NCBI GenBank assembly: GCA_046590195.1
Contig: JBKJTP010000084.1
Location: forward strand, 1 to 56,169
Direction of reading: 5' to 3'
Source: JBKJTP01 sp046590195
GTDB taxonomy: Bacteria; Bacteroidota; Ignavibacteria; Palsa-1295
DNA: 56,169 nucleotides
Below, piece by piece: positions 32,680 through 40,441 of this stretch; position 1 is the first letter of the stretch; every line of letters begins with the position of its first letter. Under the pieces are notes generated by a model. That model saw only the letters and a program-made list of their open reading frames with translations. It was not told the origin of the DNA and searched no databases. A program made the position numbers and the translations under genes.

Positions 32680-32937
32680 ATGGAACAGAAGAAACTGACA
32701 CGGGACCAAGCTCTAATCAAACTTCTCCGCGAAAGTGTGGAGAAGGATGCGAAGATTAGGAAGCTTGAGAAGGAAAAGAAAGGCCACGACCAGCGCATCA
32801 GAAAGCTGGAAGAGGAATACAAAAGACTCCTTCGCCTCATCTTGGAAGGTGATAAGACCGTCCGTGTCCTCAAGGAAAAATCGTCAAACCACGAGAATGA
32901 CTTAACCAGCGTAAAGCGTACCCTGAGCAGGAAATAA
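32680..32937 (+). CDS. Small coiled-coil protein
   Basis: 85 aa, almost entirely charged heptads (KDAKIRKLEKEKKGHDQRIRKLEEEYKRLLRLI). Directly upstream of the spanin genes (one-base gap). Function unknown; possibly lysis-associated by position. Confidence 0.6.
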   Translation: MEQKKLTRDQALIKLLRESVEKDAKIRKLEKEKKGHDQRIRKLEEEYKRLLRLILEGDKTVRVLKEKSSNHENDLTSVKRTLSRK

Positions 32938-32938
32938 C

Positions 32939-33355
32939 ATGGAAACCCCTAGTGAGATATCCCTACCCTCGGTGGTAGGCAAGCTGTCCAACTGGAAGAC
33001 GTATGTAATCTACGCACTTCTGGCTACGGTCGCGTTACAGACTGTCTGGATTCTATGGCAGCGCGGCAATGTTTCCAAGCAGGAAACCGAGATAGTAGAA
33101 TTGAAGATAGCGCGGGACGTTGCCAAGGGTAACGAAGATCGTTGCCGTCTCGCCTTCGACGACCAGAGTAAGCGAATTGTAGATGCCGGAGCCGAATTCG
33201 AGCAATCCCAGAAGAAGGTCAATGACCTGAATAAGTGGATTCGTGAAAACATCGCTAACGGTACCATCCATAGTAAGTCTGATGGTATCCGTAACCAGAA
33301 CACACCAGAGAATTGCCAAGAGGCATTGGAATTCATGCAGAGGAACATTCCATGA
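32939..33355 (+). CDS. Inner-membrane spanin (Rz-like)
   Basis: 138 aa. One N-terminal membrane segment (YVIYALLATVALQTVWILW, ~22-40) in an N-in topology, then a charged helical periplasmic domain (QETEIVELKIARDVAKGNED; AGAEFEQSQKKVNDLNKW). This is the i-spanin layout. The outer-membrane partner starts at its stop (ATGA). Spanins fuse the two membranes at the last step of Gram-negative lysis. Confidence 0.75.
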   Translation: METPSEISLPSVVGKLSNWKTYVIYALLATVALQTVWILWQRGNVSKQETEIVELKIARDVAKGNEDRCRLAFDDQSKRIVDAGAEFEQSQKKVNDLNKWIRENIANGTIHSKSDGIRNQNTPENCQEALEFMQRNIP

Positions 33356-33696
33356 AAATGAACTTCCTAATCATAGCACTATCCCTATCCCTGACAGCTT
33401 GCGCTACTAAGCCGCTCATCGAAACTCATTATGTTGACAAGCCATACCCGGTGAATGCAGTCCCGCATACGGACATGCCAGCGAAGCCCGTCCTAGAGAC
33501 CACTAAGCTTACTCCGGTCCAGCGTAATGATATCGGTGCATTCTCCAAGGCAGTGACCGTCGAGAACACACAGTTGAAAGAATACATCGGAGTACTTGAG
33601 CTAATCATAAATACATACAATGATTTGGCAAAGAAGTCCGTAGTCACCTCTACCCTAGTGGTTCCGGGACTGAAGACGGATAAGCCGAATCCGTAA
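33352..33696 (+). CDS. Outer-membrane spanin lipoprotein (Rz1-like)
   Basis: 114 aa from ATG 33352 (MKMNFLIIALSLSLTACATK); an upstream in-frame start at 33313 would spoil the signal peptide. The signal peptide ends in lipobox LTAC, giving a lipidated Cys. A Pro-rich region follows, then a helix. Length and the ATGA overlap with the i-spanin gene are typical of a two-component spanin. No endolysin or holin was recognised in this window. Confidence 0.78.
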   Translation: MKMNFLIIALSLSLTACATKPLIETHYVDKPYPVNAVPHTDMPAKPVLETTKLTPVQRNDIGAFSKAVTVENTQLKEYIGVLELIINTYNDLAKKSVVTSTLVVPGLKTDKPNP

Positions 33697-33711
33697 CTAT
33701 GAGGCTTGTAA

Positions 33712-34038
33712 ATGCGTCATCTAAAGGAAATTCTGGCCGAGGCCAAGAAGGAAAAAGAGAAAAAGGTCGTCTTCGTTGAGACTGACCCGCGTGAAGCGTT
33801 TCCGAACGACACGTTCTCGGCCCTGAAGAAGGACATTCACAAGAAAGCCAAGGATTTGACGGCACACTGGGATTCATCCATTGCACTCGTCGATGCTGTA
33901 TTCGAAGACCTAGAGGTTCCGAAGCCGGCCGCACATCAATCCGAACGATGGGAACAGTACAAGGAACTCCTTGGTATTGCCATCAAAGCACTATATGAAG
34001 CCCGAGGATTCAAGGGCGGCTGGACGAAGACCATCTAA
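33712..34038 (+). CDS. Unknown small protein
   Basis: 108 aa, helical, basic N-terminus (LKEILAEAKKEKEKKVVF), ending ARGFKGGWTKTI. No family. It is followed by a strong RBS (AAGGAGA) for the next gene. Confidence 0.6.
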   Translation: MRHLKEILAEAKKEKEKKVVFVETDPREAFPNDTFSALKKDIHKKAKDLTAHWDSSIALVDAVFEDLEVPKPAAHQSERWEQYKELLGIAIKALYEARGFKGGWTKTI

Positions 34039-34048
34039 GGAGAATGAA

Positions 34049-34999
34049 ATGGATTTTGAACGTATGAAGAAACTGGCTGGTCTTAACTATATTACGACCG
34101 AGCCAAAAGTACTGGTAGAAGCGGAAGCTCCGAAGGATGAGTACGATTTCGGTCTTATCTCTGTAGACGAACAATCGGAAGAATTGACCGAGAAGCTAGG
34201 TTCCGCCGACCAGAACGAAGACGCCGAGGATGAAGATTCCAAGGAAAATCAGGCTAAGCGACTGAAGGAACGTTATCGTCGTGCCGGTATTTCTCATCGT
34301 GAACATGGTGGTAATGCTGAAGTGAGTCGTAAGGAACAGGATGATGCATTTCATGCTTTATCCTCTCTGCTTGGTGGACCACACCATGCCGCGCATCATC
34401 TAATGCATGAATCTGTATCGGTGGTCGAATCCGTATCGGTAGACGAGCTAAACGCGGGCGATTCCACTCCACCACCGCAGGCTAGTCCACACTCTAGAGT
34501 CAAGGTTCCGAGTGATGTTACTTCGGCTGCTAAACAGCGTATTGCCGAACTCAAGAAAGCCATTATAGACTTCGACGAGAAGGGTGTAAATGATGGCGGT
34601 ATCAAGCAAAATGCTATCGACGCATTGGAACAGATTCTATCTGATTTCGGTAAGCCGGACGGTCATCATGTTGCAGCATTGTTCTATGGTAGCCTGATGA
34701 GCCCTATTCAGGACTTGCTCCCACCGAAGCTTATCAAGTTCATTCACGCTAGTGGCCCGGCCAAGCCAGTTAAGGAAGCTTTCCAGAGCCAACGTTGGTA
34801 CGAGTTGCTTTATTATTTTCCCGCTGGAACTGAACATATTCCGGGCGATTGGGATGCAGCCGATGTGCAGTCTGATGGTCGCGTTCTAGCACGATGGGAT
34901 GTTCCTATGGAAATCTTCAATAATCCTTCTAAATTTGCTCTTCTTTGTAAGGAACGTGGAGTTCCAAAAGATTTCGAATTAGGGAGCGAGGTTAAATGA
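34049..34999 (+). CDS. Unknown protein, possible head-core component
   Basis: 316 aa from ATG 34049, chosen over in-frame 33971 because AAGGAGA lies 5-6 nt upstream and the extra N-terminus overlaps the previous gene. Starts MDFERMKKLAGLNYI. Residues ~45-75 are acidic, then a His-rich patch (GGPHHAAHHLMHES). The C-terminus has aromatic SQRWYELLYYFPAG. The N-terminal MKKLAG pattern is seen in many head-core or scaffold-adjacent phage proteins, but no specific assignment is possible. Confidence 0.6.
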   Translation: MDFERMKKLAGLNYITTEPKVLVEAEAPKDEYDFGLISVDEQSEELTEKLGSADQNEDAEDEDSKENQAKRLKERYRRAGISHREHGGNAEVSRKEQDDAFHALSSLLGGPHHAAHHLMHESVSVVESVSVDELNAGDSTPPPQASPHSRVKVPSDVTSAAKQRIAELKKAIIDFDEKGVNDGGIKQNAIDALEQILSDFGKPDGHHVAALFYGSLMSPIQDLLPPKLIKFIHASGPAKPVKEAFQSQRWYELLYYFPAGTEHIPGDWDAADVQSDGRVLARWDVPMEIFNNPSKFALLCKERGVPKDFELGSEVK

Positions 35000-35445
35000 A
35001 ACTGGAATTACTAAAGAAATTACTAGCGGAATCTGATGATTCTATCTACGCGGATAGTCCGGGATGGGCTGAAGCGGAAGAGCGTCGCCGCCAGCAGGCA
35101 CTTCCTAAGCAGGTAACACCAGAGCAGGCAGAACGTCGCCGGCAGGAGATGGAACAGAGTGAAGTTCGTGGCCGGGAGAATGCGGAAATCGAAGCTTTTG
35201 GTAAGGATTTGAATATAATCTATCAGGCCGTGTTGGCTCACAATAGAAAAGCCGGACAAGCTAAACTGGACTTCAATGCATTGACCCGTGGTATCTACAT
35301 GGACGTGCATGATTCGAGTGACCCGTATAGCTACGCCAAGCAGTTCGTAGTGTTTCCGGAGAAGTCCGGTGGTGTTGAAGCGGTCCGTGCTAAGATTGAA
35401 GCACTAAAAAATGACCCGGTACTTTCTAACTACATTCGGCGATAA
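34996..35445 (+). CDS. Unknown protein
   Basis: 149 aa, overlaps the previous stop (ATGA). MKLELLKKLLAES N-terminus, long charged helix with Glu/Arg/Gln (EERRRQQALPKQ, EQAERRRQEMEQSE), then a compact C-terminus. Similar N-terminus to its neighbour suggests related roles. Function unknown. Confidence 0.6.
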   Translation: MKLELLKKLLAESDDSIYADSPGWAEAEERRRQQALPKQVTPEQAERRRQEMEQSEVRGRENAEIEAFGKDLNIIYQAVLAHNRKAGQAKLDFNALTRGIYMDVHDSSDPYSYAKQFVVFPEKSGGVEAVRAKIEALKNDPVLSNYIRR

Positions 35446-35460
35446 TGCGAACGATTACCA

Positions 35461-35490
35461 TTGACATGTAAAGCGCCGGGGGCCTACAAT
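35461..35490 (+). promoter_or_regulatory. Sigma70-like promoter before the ferredoxin gene
   Basis: TTGACA (35461-35466), 18-nt spacer, TACAAT (35485-35490). An ATG at 35489 lies inside the -10 and cannot be the start. Confidence 0.75.
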
Positions 35491-35512
35491 GTCCCCTTCT
35501 CTGTGGAGGCGT

Positions 35513-35695
35513 ATGGAAGACGTGTATATTTGTTTATGTAATGCAGTGCGACAGTCAGATATTGAACGCGCTATTGACAAAGGGGTGACAACTCTTGCAG
35601 GATTAGAAGAAGTCCTCGAAGTGAACATCAACTGTGGCTGCTGTGAACAGGAAGTCATCCAAATCCTCAAAATCAAGACGCAAGGTGATGTCTAG
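35513..35695 (+). CDS. Bfd-like [2Fe-2S] ferredoxin
   Basis: 60 aa from ATG 35513 (MEDVYICLCNAV), with GTGGAGG upstream and the promoter fixing the start. CLC near the N-terminus and CGCC later give the four cysteines of the bacterioferritin-associated ferredoxin/NirB-type BFD fold (helix-turn-helix around a 2Fe-2S cluster). Bfd proteins mobilise iron from bacterioferritin. A phage-coded stand-alone copy might redirect host iron or act as a redox regulator; this is inference. Confidence 0.75.
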   Translation: MEDVYICLCNAVRQSDIERAIDKGVTTLAGLEEVLEVNINCGCCEQEVIQILKIKTQGDV

Positions 35696-35965
35696 TCCAT
35701 CATACGAAGGTCACGAGTACACTTTACAGAGCCAATCGGACAAGCTGCGTCGATTGGCGGTGTACCATGCCTACTGGCGACCCAAGAGAACAAGAAGATT
35801 CCGGGTTGGACCTATGATGTGTCGTTTCACTGGGAAGCTGCCACTGATCTGCTCGCGATGGCTAACCTGCACGATAGTCGTAATGAGTTCATCCCGGAAC
35901 TGGTCAAGAAATACTTGCGACTCTTGAAAGCGTCACCGCTAAATAGAGATATGGAGAAGGCTTGA
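35688..35965 (+). pseudogene. Frameshifted small gene of unknown function
   Basis: From ATG 35688 one frame reads MSSPSYEGHEYTLQSQSDKL then RRLAVYHAYWRPKR; the frame with protein-like continuation downstream is offset and reads KKIPGWTYDVSFHWEAATDL, LAMANLHDSRNEFIPELVKK, then YLRLLKASPLNRDMEKA, stop at 35963-35965. The two pieces join naturally near 35781-35795. Either a real frameshift, a programmed one (no classical slippery heptamer seen), or a sequencing error. The downstream frame has no ATG of its own. The stop overlaps the next promoter. Confidence 0.55.
35939..35945 (+). promoter_or_regulatory. Late-box-like CTAAATA
   Basis: Inside the end of the frameshifted gene, 23 nt before the sigma70-like promoter of the NadM-Nudix gene. 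Weak. Confidence 0.3.
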
Positions 35966-35990
35966 CAGGGGTTCCCTAAAGTCGTATCCT
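35962..35990 (+). promoter_or_regulatory. Sigma70-like promoter for the NadM-Nudix gene
   Basis: TTGACA (35962-35967), 17-nt spacer, TATCCT (35985-35990); AAGGAG site follows at 36003. Confidence 0.75.
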
Positions 35991-36017
35991 ACTAACGTCA
36001 CTAAGGAGCTTAGGACT

Positions 36018-37088
36018 ATGAAGAACACAGTTACCGTCTATATTGGGCGCTTCCAGCCTCCGCATCGCGGCCACATTCTCACGGCCAGCCATGCCCTCGA
36101 CCATGCCAATCGTGTCATCGTTGTCATCGGGTCGCATAACTCCCCTCGCACCATCGTTAACCCGTGGACCGCTGCTGAACGCGAAGACATGTTCCGTGCC
36201 GCTTTGTCGCCGGAGCATAACCAGCGCATCGAATTCGTCTATGCCGAGAATCGGCTCTACAGCAATGCCATGTGGGCTCGCAACGTAGAGCGTCAGGTCA
36301 ACGAGGTCATTGCTAGCTTCAACTTCATCAAGCCAACCATTTCCATCATTGGCAACGGTAAGGGTGACCCTGACACGGACAGCTACATCAACATGTTCAA
36401 GCAGTGGAAGCGCCTCCCGGCCAAATGTATTCGCATCAGCGACACCCCGCTCAATGCTACTAAGCTCCGAGAACTCATGTTCACCGGATATACCGGGCTG
36501 CTTGAGGGTCCGATTTCTGGCGGAGCGTTCAATCTTATCAAGGTGTTTACCCAGACACCTGAATTTGCCGCATTGAAGACCGAATACGACGATGGTATTG
36601 CATACGAAAAAATGTATGCCAACGTTCCGTACAACAACATGAACTTTTACACGGTGGACTCGGTTGTCATCCAATCGGGTCATGTGCTGTTGGTGCAGCG
36701 CGGTCATACGCCGGGTAAAGGGTTGTGGGCATTACCGGGTGGTCATGTTAACCAGAACGAGACATCGGCACAGGCGTCGATTCGTGAGCTTTATGAGGAA
36801 ACCGGCATCAAAGTTCCCCGTAAGGTGTTGGAAGGTAGCCTATTCTGTGAGAAGTTGTTTGACCATCCAGACCGCTCGCTTCGCGCCCGTATCACCAAGA
36901 AGAATGCCCGCACCGTAACTGTTGTATTCGGGTACAAGCTTGATGATGCCGCAGAACTCCCGAAGGTTGTCGGTAGTGATGATGCCACAAAAGCATATTT
37001 CTTCACCTTTAATGAAATTTTGAATATGAGAGATTCCATGTTCGAGGACCATTTTGATATTTTGGAATATTTTATCACCAGAGTATAA
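36018..37088 (+). CDS. nadM: Bifunctional NMN adenylyltransferase/Nudix hydrolase
   Basis: 356 aa. The N-terminal NadM-type domain (residues 1-~180) has GRFQPPHRGH (HxGH nucleotidyl-transfer motif) and ISDTPLNATKLRELM. The C-terminal Nudix domain has the box GGHVNQNETSAQASIRELYE then ETGI (~241-264). It makes NAD+ from NMN and ATP; the Nudix part may cleave ADP-ribose or NAD-like compounds. With NadV (38094) it forms a two-step nicotinamide-to-NAD+ salvage route, which is known in large phages as a counter to NAD+-depleting defence. A HEG separates the two genes. Confidence 0.92.
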   Translation: MKNTVTVYIGRFQPPHRGHILTASHALDHANRVIVVIGSHNSPRTIVNPWTAAEREDMFRAALSPEHNQRIEFVYAENRLYSNAMWARNVERQVNEVIASFNFIKPTISIIGNGKGDPDTDSYINMFKQWKRLPAKCIRISDTPLNATKLRELMFTGYTGLLEGPISGGAFNLIKVFTQTPEFAALKTEYDDGIAYEKMYANVPYNNMNFYTVDSVVIQSGHVLLVQRGHTPGKGLWALPGGHVNQNETSAQASIRELYEETGIKVPRKVLEGSLFCEKLFDHPDRSLRARITKKNARTVTVVFGYKLDDAAELPKVVGSDDATKAYFFTFNEILNMRDSMFEDHFDILEYFITRV

Positions 37089-37126
37089 ATACCTACAATC
37101 AAAGTCGTGATGACGGAGTGTAGGTA
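37084..37126 (+). promoter_or_regulatory. Late promoter and leader hairpin of an EDxHD-type HEG
   Basis: TATAAATA (37084-37091). TACCTACA (37090-37097) pairs with TGTAGGTA (37119-37126), which touches ATG 37127; GGAG lies in the loop. Confidence 0.7.
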
Positions 37127-38044
37127 ATGCGAAATAAATGGACTACCGAACTAATGCTAATAGAGATTAGAAAGAGATTAGGCGATAGTATACGAGTTCC
37201 GAAAGACTTTAAGTATGAAGGAATTGATACTTTAGCAACATTTATATGTGAAGTACATGGGGAATTCCAAAAATCCTGTTATAGTTTACTTAAAAGCAAA
37301 ACTCCATGCCACTGGTGTGCCCCCAACCACAAAAGGACTTGGGCGGAGATTGAAGAGAAGATGGAGCTTATACACGGTAAAAAATACGATTATTCCTTAT
37401 GTCAGAAAACGTACATGCCTAAGTATAAGCTTAGCATTATATGCCCGGAACATGGAGTGTTCAAACAATCCGCTGCCGAGCATCTAACGGGCGCTGGTTG
37501 TAGAGTGTGTTACGAGGACAAGAATAGATTATCAATCAATACATTTCTAAAAAATAGTATTGAATTACATGGTGAAAATTACGATTATCAAAAAGTTTTT
37601 GAAACGTTTAGAAATGGTAGGTCGAAGGTAGAAATAATTTGTAAGAGACATGGAGTATTTACACAAAAGGCCACCGACCACTGTAGGGGTGTAGGATGTC
37701 CGTCTTGTCGTTCATCTAAAGGGGAACAACAAATTGAAAGATTTTTGAAAGCTACTCTTATTGATTTCATAAAACAGAAGACGTTCCCAGATTTAAGGTC
37801 ACTACGAGGGGGTTATCTAAAGTATGATTTCTTTATACCATCTCTTAATTGCTTAATAGAGTACGATGGTGTCCAGCATTTTAATGAAATAGGCCATTTT
37901 GACCACCAAAGAACAAAGGAATCTGATTTACTGAAAGATGAATATGCTAAGCTGAATAAAATCTTACTAATAAGAATACGTTATAACGAAGATGTGAACC
38001 AAAAATTAGAAGCTCTTATTTCATCATTGACAACTACACCGTAA
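37127..38044 (+). CDS. Homing endonuclease with zinc-ribbon-like repeats and an EDxHD/Vsr-like domain
   Basis: 305 aa. Three repeats like those of the gene at 1342 (HGKKYDYSLC...CPEHGVF; LHGENYDYQKV...CKRHGVF) cover residues ~30-195. The C-terminal ~100 residues are a PD-(D/E)XK/Vsr-like nuclease: GEQQIERFL, KYDFFIPSLNCLIEYDGVQHF (catalytic E...D...H), then LKDEYAKLNKILLIRI. I-Bth0305I-type EDxHD homing enzymes have this build and are known beside split inteins. The gene is markedly A+T-rich compared with its neighbours and splits nadM from nadV. Confidence 0.8.
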   Translation: MRNKWTTELMLIEIRKRLGDSIRVPKDFKYEGIDTLATFICEVHGEFQKSCYSLLKSKTPCHWCAPNHKRTWAEIEEKMELIHGKKYDYSLCQKTYMPKYKLSIICPEHGVFKQSAAEHLTGAGCRVCYEDKNRLSINTFLKNSIELHGENYDYQKVFETFRNGRSKVEIICKRHGVFTQKATDHCRGVGCPSCRSSKGEQQIERFLKATLIDFIKQKTFPDLRSLRGGYLKYDFFIPSLNCLIEYDGVQHFNEIGHFDHQRTKESDLLKDEYAKLNKILLIRIRYNEDVNQKLEALISSLTTTP

Positions 38045-38055
38045 AGATATACAAT
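38027..38055 (+). promoter_or_regulatory. Sigma70-like promoter for nadV
   Basis: TTGACA (38027-38032), 17-nt spacer, TACAAT (38050-38055); it overlaps the end of the HEG. Confidence 0.75.
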
Positions 38056-38093
38056 AATAACAACATCAACAACGACACATGGGAGACATGGTC

Positions 38094-39521
38094 ATGAATA
38101 ACCAGAATATCAGAAGCAAAGACCTACTTAAGAACGTCTGCATTAATTCAGATTCCTACAAGCAGGGGCACTTCAAGTTCATGAAGGCTGGCACCACGTC
38201 CGTATTCATCTACGGCGGACCTCGTACAGGCGCAAAATTCAAGGATGTCGTGCCCTTCGGACTTCAAATTTACACCAAGAACTTCCTTCGTCGCCGGGTG
38301 ACCCGGAAGATGATTGAACAAGCGGCAGTCTTCATGACATGCCACGGCTTACCCTTCAATCGCGAAGGCTGGGAGTACATTCTCGAAAAGCACAACGGCT
38401 ATCTCCCGCTCCGCATCAAGGCAGTTGAAGAAGGCACCATCGTGCCAGAAGGCAACGTTCTGTTTACAGTCGAGAACACTGACGCAAACTGTGCATGGGC
38501 CACCAACTTCATCGAAACGCAAATTCTTCGAGCCGCATGGTACGGAACCACAGTCGCCACCCTGAGCCGCGAGTTCAAGCGAATCATCAAGAAGTACCTT
38601 GACCTGTCTGGTGACGCTTCCGGCCAGAGCTTCAAGCTGGTGGACTTCGGTGCCCGTGGCGTTTCGTCCTTCGAGAGTGCCTACATCGGCGGTGCAGCCC
38701 ATCTGGTCAACTTCATGACCACGGACAACCTCGTCGGTATCGCTGCGTCCATGGAATACTACGGCGTGAAGTACATCACTCCGGAGACCATCACTGGTGT
38801 GAGCATCCCGGCCTCGGAACATGCCGTGACCACTGAGCGTGGTCGTGACGGTGAACTTGAGTTCTTCTCGGACTCCATTGACACCTTCTTGACCGGCCCC
38901 GGTACGATGGTGTCGTTGGTCAGCGACACTTATTCGCTTCGCAACGCTATCAAGCTGTTTGGTGTGGACCTGAAGGATAAAATTATCGCTTCGGGTGGAA
39001 CGGTTGTAGTTCGTCCGGACTCTGGCGACCCGGTCGAGCAGGTACTGTTCACGGTATCCGAGCTTGACAACTACTTTGGTGTCACGGTCAACGAGAAGGG
39101 TTACAAGGTGCTGCATCCATCCGTCCGCGTGATTCAGGGTGATGGTATCAGCATCGACACCATCGAACCCATTCTTGAGGCCCTGACGAACGCAGGGTAC
39201 AGTGCCGACAACCTGACTTTCGGGAGTGGCGGTGGATTGCTGCAAAGCGTAACCCGTGACACCGAACGCTTCGCTCAGAAGGCTTCGCATGTAGTTGTGG
39301 ATGGGGTCGGTAAGAACATCCGCAAGGAATGTGAGACTGACCCAACTAAGGCTTCGCTTGCTGGTCGTCTGGAACTGGTTCGCCGTAACGGTCAGGTGCT
39401 GACCGTCACCGAAGAGGAAGTTCTGGCGACTGACAACAAGCTGTTGAAGGTCATCTATGAGAACGGCAAGCTCAAGAACCCGGTCAAGTTCGAGAAAGTA
39501 CGAGCCAACGCCAGTTTATAA
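38094..39521 (+). CDS. nadV: Nicotinamide phosphoribosyltransferase NadV
   Basis: 475 aa from ATG 38094 (GGGAGA 7 nt upstream); an in-frame ATG at 38079 is less well placed. Converts nicotinamide and PRPP to NMN. Motifs of the NAMPT/NadV family: NSDSYKQGHFK, VDFGARGVSSFESAYIGG (substrate site), VRPDSGDPVEQV, ALTNAGYSADNLTFGSGGGL. The usual dimeric enzyme is ~470-490 aa, so length is normal. A second, foreign-looking nadV 3' end lies at 40105, beyond a minus-strand HEG. Confidence 0.93.
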   Translation: MNNQNIRSKDLLKNVCINSDSYKQGHFKFMKAGTTSVFIYGGPRTGAKFKDVVPFGLQIYTKNFLRRRVTRKMIEQAAVFMTCHGLPFNREGWEYILEKHNGYLPLRIKAVEEGTIVPEGNVLFTVENTDANCAWATNFIETQILRAAWYGTTVATLSREFKRIIKKYLDLSGDASGQSFKLVDFGARGVSSFESAYIGGAAHLVNFMTTDNLVGIAASMEYYGVKYITPETITGVSIPASEHAVTTERGRDGELEFFSDSIDTFLTGPGTMVSLVSDTYSLRNAIKLFGVDLKDKIIASGGTVVVRPDSGDPVEQVLFTVSELDNYFGVTVNEKGYKVLHPSVRVIQGDGISIDTIEPILEALTNAGYSADNLTFGSGGGLLQSVTRDTERFAQKASHVVVDGVGKNIRKECETDPTKASLAGRLELVRRNGQVLTVTEEEVLATDNKLLKVIYENGKLKNPVKFEKVRANASL

Positions 39522-39523
39522 CC

Positions 39524-39549
39524 GAAAGGGCCGCTCAAGCGGCCCTTTC
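39524..39549. terminator. Bidirectional intrinsic terminator after nadV
   Basis: Perfect 11-bp stem GAAAGGGCCGC / GCGGCCCTTTC with TCAA loop. The minus-strand HEG stop codon lies in the loop. Confidence 0.85.
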
Positions 39550-40101
39550 CTTATGTGATATAGACCAACCTACGGTTTGTGGTAGAAGTGATGAGTGCTT
39601 CGACTTCCTCACGTTCGTAATAGTGTGTGGAATTGGTCCCTTATTGACGTACTTCAGAAGAGAGTAGTAATGTAGCCCCATCTGCTCGCAGAAGTTCTTG
39701 ATGTCATCTTTAAGTATTTCAAATACTATACCTGCTGGCCCACTCACTTCGTATGTTTTGGTCTTGGCCTTGCTCAGCATGCGACGATGTTCTATCGTTT
39801 TTGCTACCCCACGTAGACCAGCACTTATTTTATCGCGATTATCTTGACGCTTGGCGGGGTTCGCATCTCCATATAAAGCAGACTCTCGACACTTCTGTTT
39901 AATCTTTTCAATTGTAGTGTCTGAATGGCGCTTGCCATAGAAATGATTAATGTCACCAACTCTTCGACTCATTCTTTTCGATTGTGCTTTCTTGTTTTCC
40001 TCAGTGTGCTTCTTTCCATAGAAACTATTCTTGTTTCCGCTCACATCGTCACTATGAAATCCGAAGCCCCCAAGTTTTATATTATAAGTATCGTCACGCA
40101 T
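39535..40101 (-). pseudogene. GIY-YIG homing endonuclease lacking its nuclease domain (NUMOD3 part)
   Basis: 188 aa from ATG 40101 (a TTG at 40104 is also in frame). It starts at YNIKLGGFG, the sequence that normally closes a GIY-YIG domain, and then has NUMOD3 repeats (NSFYGKKHTEENKKAQSKRM, GDINHFYGKRHSDTTIEKI, ANPAKRQDNRDKISAG) and a DNA-binding C-terminus. The catalytic half is missing exactly where nadV-like sequence starts, so this is a truncated relic that may still bind its old site. No late promoter is visible upstream. It might act as a repressor, but decay is simpler. Confidence 0.7.
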
Positions 40102-40104
40102 CAA

Positions 40105-40322
40105 CCAGTCGGCGACAACTCCAAGGCGTCCAAGCGTGGCCGTCTGACGCTGGTCCGTGATGCCAAGACTGACAAGTTGGAGACCATGCGTCTGGATGAG
40201 ACGAGTGTGGTAGCAACAAGGAATACGTGGACATGATGGTAACGGTATACGATAATGGCCCGGTCGAAAGTGCTTACGTTACCTTCGACCAAGTGCGTGC
40301 TGAGAGCAACAAGTACTTGTAA
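40105..40322 (+). pseudogene. nadV 3'-end relic (frameshifted)
   Basis: One frame reads HQPVGDNSKASKRGRLTLVR then DAKTDKLETMRLDETSVVA; the next frame continues KEYVDMMVTVYDNGPVESAY then VTFDQVRAESNKYL, stop at 40320. This aligns with the last ~65 residues of the NadV upstream (DPTKASLAGRLELVRRNGQ to YENGKLKNPVKFEKVRANAS), sharing K-AS-GRL-LVR, Y-NG and VRA. It is not the same sequence, so it is a diverged second copy. A +/-1 shift near 40210 breaks it. It most likely marks past homing or recombination at nadV. Confidence 0.7.
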
Positions 40323-40350
40323 CCAACACGTCAATTCTGTAAACTGAATG

Positions 40351-40371
40351 CCCCGAGTGTAATGCTCGGGG
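40351..40371 (+). terminator. Intrinsic terminator after the nadV relic
   Basis: CCCCGAG / CTCGGGG, 7-bp stem, 7-nt loop, then TATTTCTTT. Probably the original nadV terminator. Confidence 0.75.
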
Positions 40372-40413
40372 TATTTCTTTGTGGCTTAGCCAAGCTCGCT
40401 CCCATTTCTCATA

Positions 40414-40421
40414 ACTAAATA
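40414..40421 (+). promoter_or_regulatory. Late promoter ACTAAATA before the capsid gene
   Basis: Followed by an A-rich leader and AAGGTGA before ATG 40442. Confidence 0.65.
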
Positions 40422-40441
40422 ACAAAAACAAGGTGAAAATT

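Noticed and set aside
34996..35445. Possible frame relation or fusion with the preceding gene because both start with similar M-LLKKL segments
   Set aside because: Separate frames with an ATGA overlap and different overall composition; treated as two genes.
38349..39290. A 313-codon open frame antisense to nadV, and a 243-codon frame antisense to the nadM gene (35976-36707)
   Set aside because: They lie opposite well-recognised enzymes, have no RBS or promoter and no protein-like motifs; typical shadows in a GC-balanced coding region.
39925..40236. A 103-codon + strand open frame as an intact gene
   Set aside because: Its first half is antisense to NUMOD3 coding sequence and only its end is nadV-like, with a frameshift; annotated as a relic instead.
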